This document shows positions 6,214-6,732 of a DNA stretch of 6,732 nt, piece after piece. A model generated the notes under the pieces. The model worked only from the letters and a program-made list of their open reading frames with translations. It searched no databases and had not been told where the DNA came from. A program made the translations under genes and the position numbers. The stretch is from an uncultured Methylococcaceae bacterium (GTDB lineage: Bacteria > Pseudomonadota > Gammaproteobacteria > Methylococcales > Methylomonadaceae): contig CAIMDR010000542.1 in the NCBI GenBank assembly GCA_903839795.1, positions 1 through 6,732 on the forward strand, read 5' to 3'. Numbering within the stretch: position 1 is the stretch's first letter; each line of letters begins with the position of its first letter.

Positions 6214-6732
6214 TGGGTAATATCTTGTTATCACATGAGCCCCAAACGAGTGTCATTTGCCATGCGGGAAGCAGCTACTTTTATCAGTCGGATGGCATCA
6301 AGAAAACTGACGTCAATTGACTTATTGGAAGAGAGTAAATTGCTCGACAAAACCATGCATATAAAGGCAAGTTTTCTCAAATCAATTATCAGTCAGTCGG
6401 TTTTTGATATTCTCAAGCGACAAAGCCCCAATTTACTCAGTTTAATCAATGCCACAGGCTTAATTATTTTCGTTGAAGGTAACCGCTACTTATACGGCTT
6501 GGTGCCAACACCTGAAGACATTGATGAGCTCCTTGGTTGGTTGGTCAATCAGGCAGCAACGGAAAATTTCAACTGCGATAATCTATCGGCAATTTTTCCT
6601 CCTGCCAGCTCTTATCCCGAGATAGTATCCGGCTTGATAACCACATCACTTTCAAGCAATATGCGCAATGGCATCATTTGGTTGCGAAGGGATAAGCCTC
6701 GCACCGTGAAATGGGCCGGTAGCTACATGACA
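6214..6732 (+). other. End of GAF plus PHY domain of the broken phytochrome, open at right edge
   Basis: This frame, the same as the PAS_2 frame, follows a TAA at 6211-6213 and stays open for 173 codons to the window end. It starts WVISCYHMSPKRVSFAMREA, matching the LWGLIxCHHYSPKRVS junction of GAF and PHY. It continues through the long helix and the PHY core (LLSLINATGLIIF, LYGLVPTPEDIDELLGWL, VSGLITTSLS), reaching WLRRDKPRTVKWAG, the base of the PHY tongue. The PRxSF tongue motif and any histidine kinase or other output domain would lie beyond the edge. The ATG at 6235 could start a shortened protein, but no ribosome site precedes it. Confidence 0.82.

Larger units (their letters stand above)
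5665..6732 (+). pseudogene. bphP: Decayed bacteriophytochrome (PAS_2, partial GAF, PHY), 3' partial
   Basis: Intact relatives are red/far-red photoreceptors that bind biliverdin through an N-terminal Cys and signal through a C-terminal output domain. The ATG at 5665 starts a good PAS_2 opening: Cys16, EPIH (19-22) and IQPHG (27-31). Homology in this frame ends near 5890, and the frame stops at 5953-5955. From about 5891 the GAF domain continues one frame over, so roughly 120-140 residues are missing, including the rest of PAS_2 and the GAF stretch with the PxSDIP motif. The GAF piece reaches GRLWGLIS and stops at 6128-6130. After about 110 bp of foreign-looking A+T-rich DNA, the reading returns in the PAS_2 frame at 6214 with the end of GAF and the PHY domain, open to the window edge. 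No Shine-Dalgarno site is visible before 5665. A working photoreceptor is very unlikely, and an assembly error is the main alternative. Confidence 0.85.

Overview
The window reads as chromosomal DNA of a gram-negative, probably gammaproteobacterial, organism. The evidence is an RND heavy-metal efflux pump, a SulP permease fused to a beta-carbonic anhydrase, and the debris of a bacteriophytochrome locus, at moderate G+C with a visible drop towards A+T after the second gene. I cannot fix the genus. A methanotroph-like or similar environmental gammaproteobacterium is only a guess.

Layout, all on the + strand. (1) Bases 2-3031: a CzcA/CusA-type inner-membrane pump whose first ~20 codons lie left of the window. 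(2) Bases 3032-3085: a 54-bp gap with a Shine-Dalgarno-like site and a small direct repeat. (3) Bases 3086-5302: one intact 738-codon gene joining a SulP anion permease, a divergent STAS domain and a complete beta-carbonic anhydrase, hence a likely bicarbonate transporter with its own hydration enzyme. (4) Bases 5303-5412: a non-coding gap with an imperfect inverted repeat. (5) Bases 5413-6732: a decayed biliverdin-phytochrome locus. It starts with an 82-codon frame whose end resembles the C-terminus of a heme oxygenase. One TAA and one codon later, in the same frame, a phytochrome begins with an intact PAS_2 start including the biliverdin-binding Cys. That phytochrome then loses roughly 120-140 residues and shifts frame, resumes in the distal GAF domain, is interrupted by about 110 bp of A+T-rich DNA with an inverted repeat, and resumes in the original frame with the end of GAF and most of PHY. 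The PHY frame is still open at the right edge.

Functionally, the first two genes look alive and could be co-transcribed, one exporting metal cations and the other importing or hydrating inorganic carbon. No shared pathway is evident. The right-hand fifth looks like a light-sensing module (chromophore synthesis plus photoreceptor) falling apart through deletion and insertion. No new defence system, CRISPR array, tRNA, rRNA or intact mobile element was seen. The points most worth a second look are the phytochrome ruin with its duplicated motif scar, the candidate heme oxygenase remnant, the SulP-carbonic anhydrase fusion and the mixed metal-site signature of the pump.
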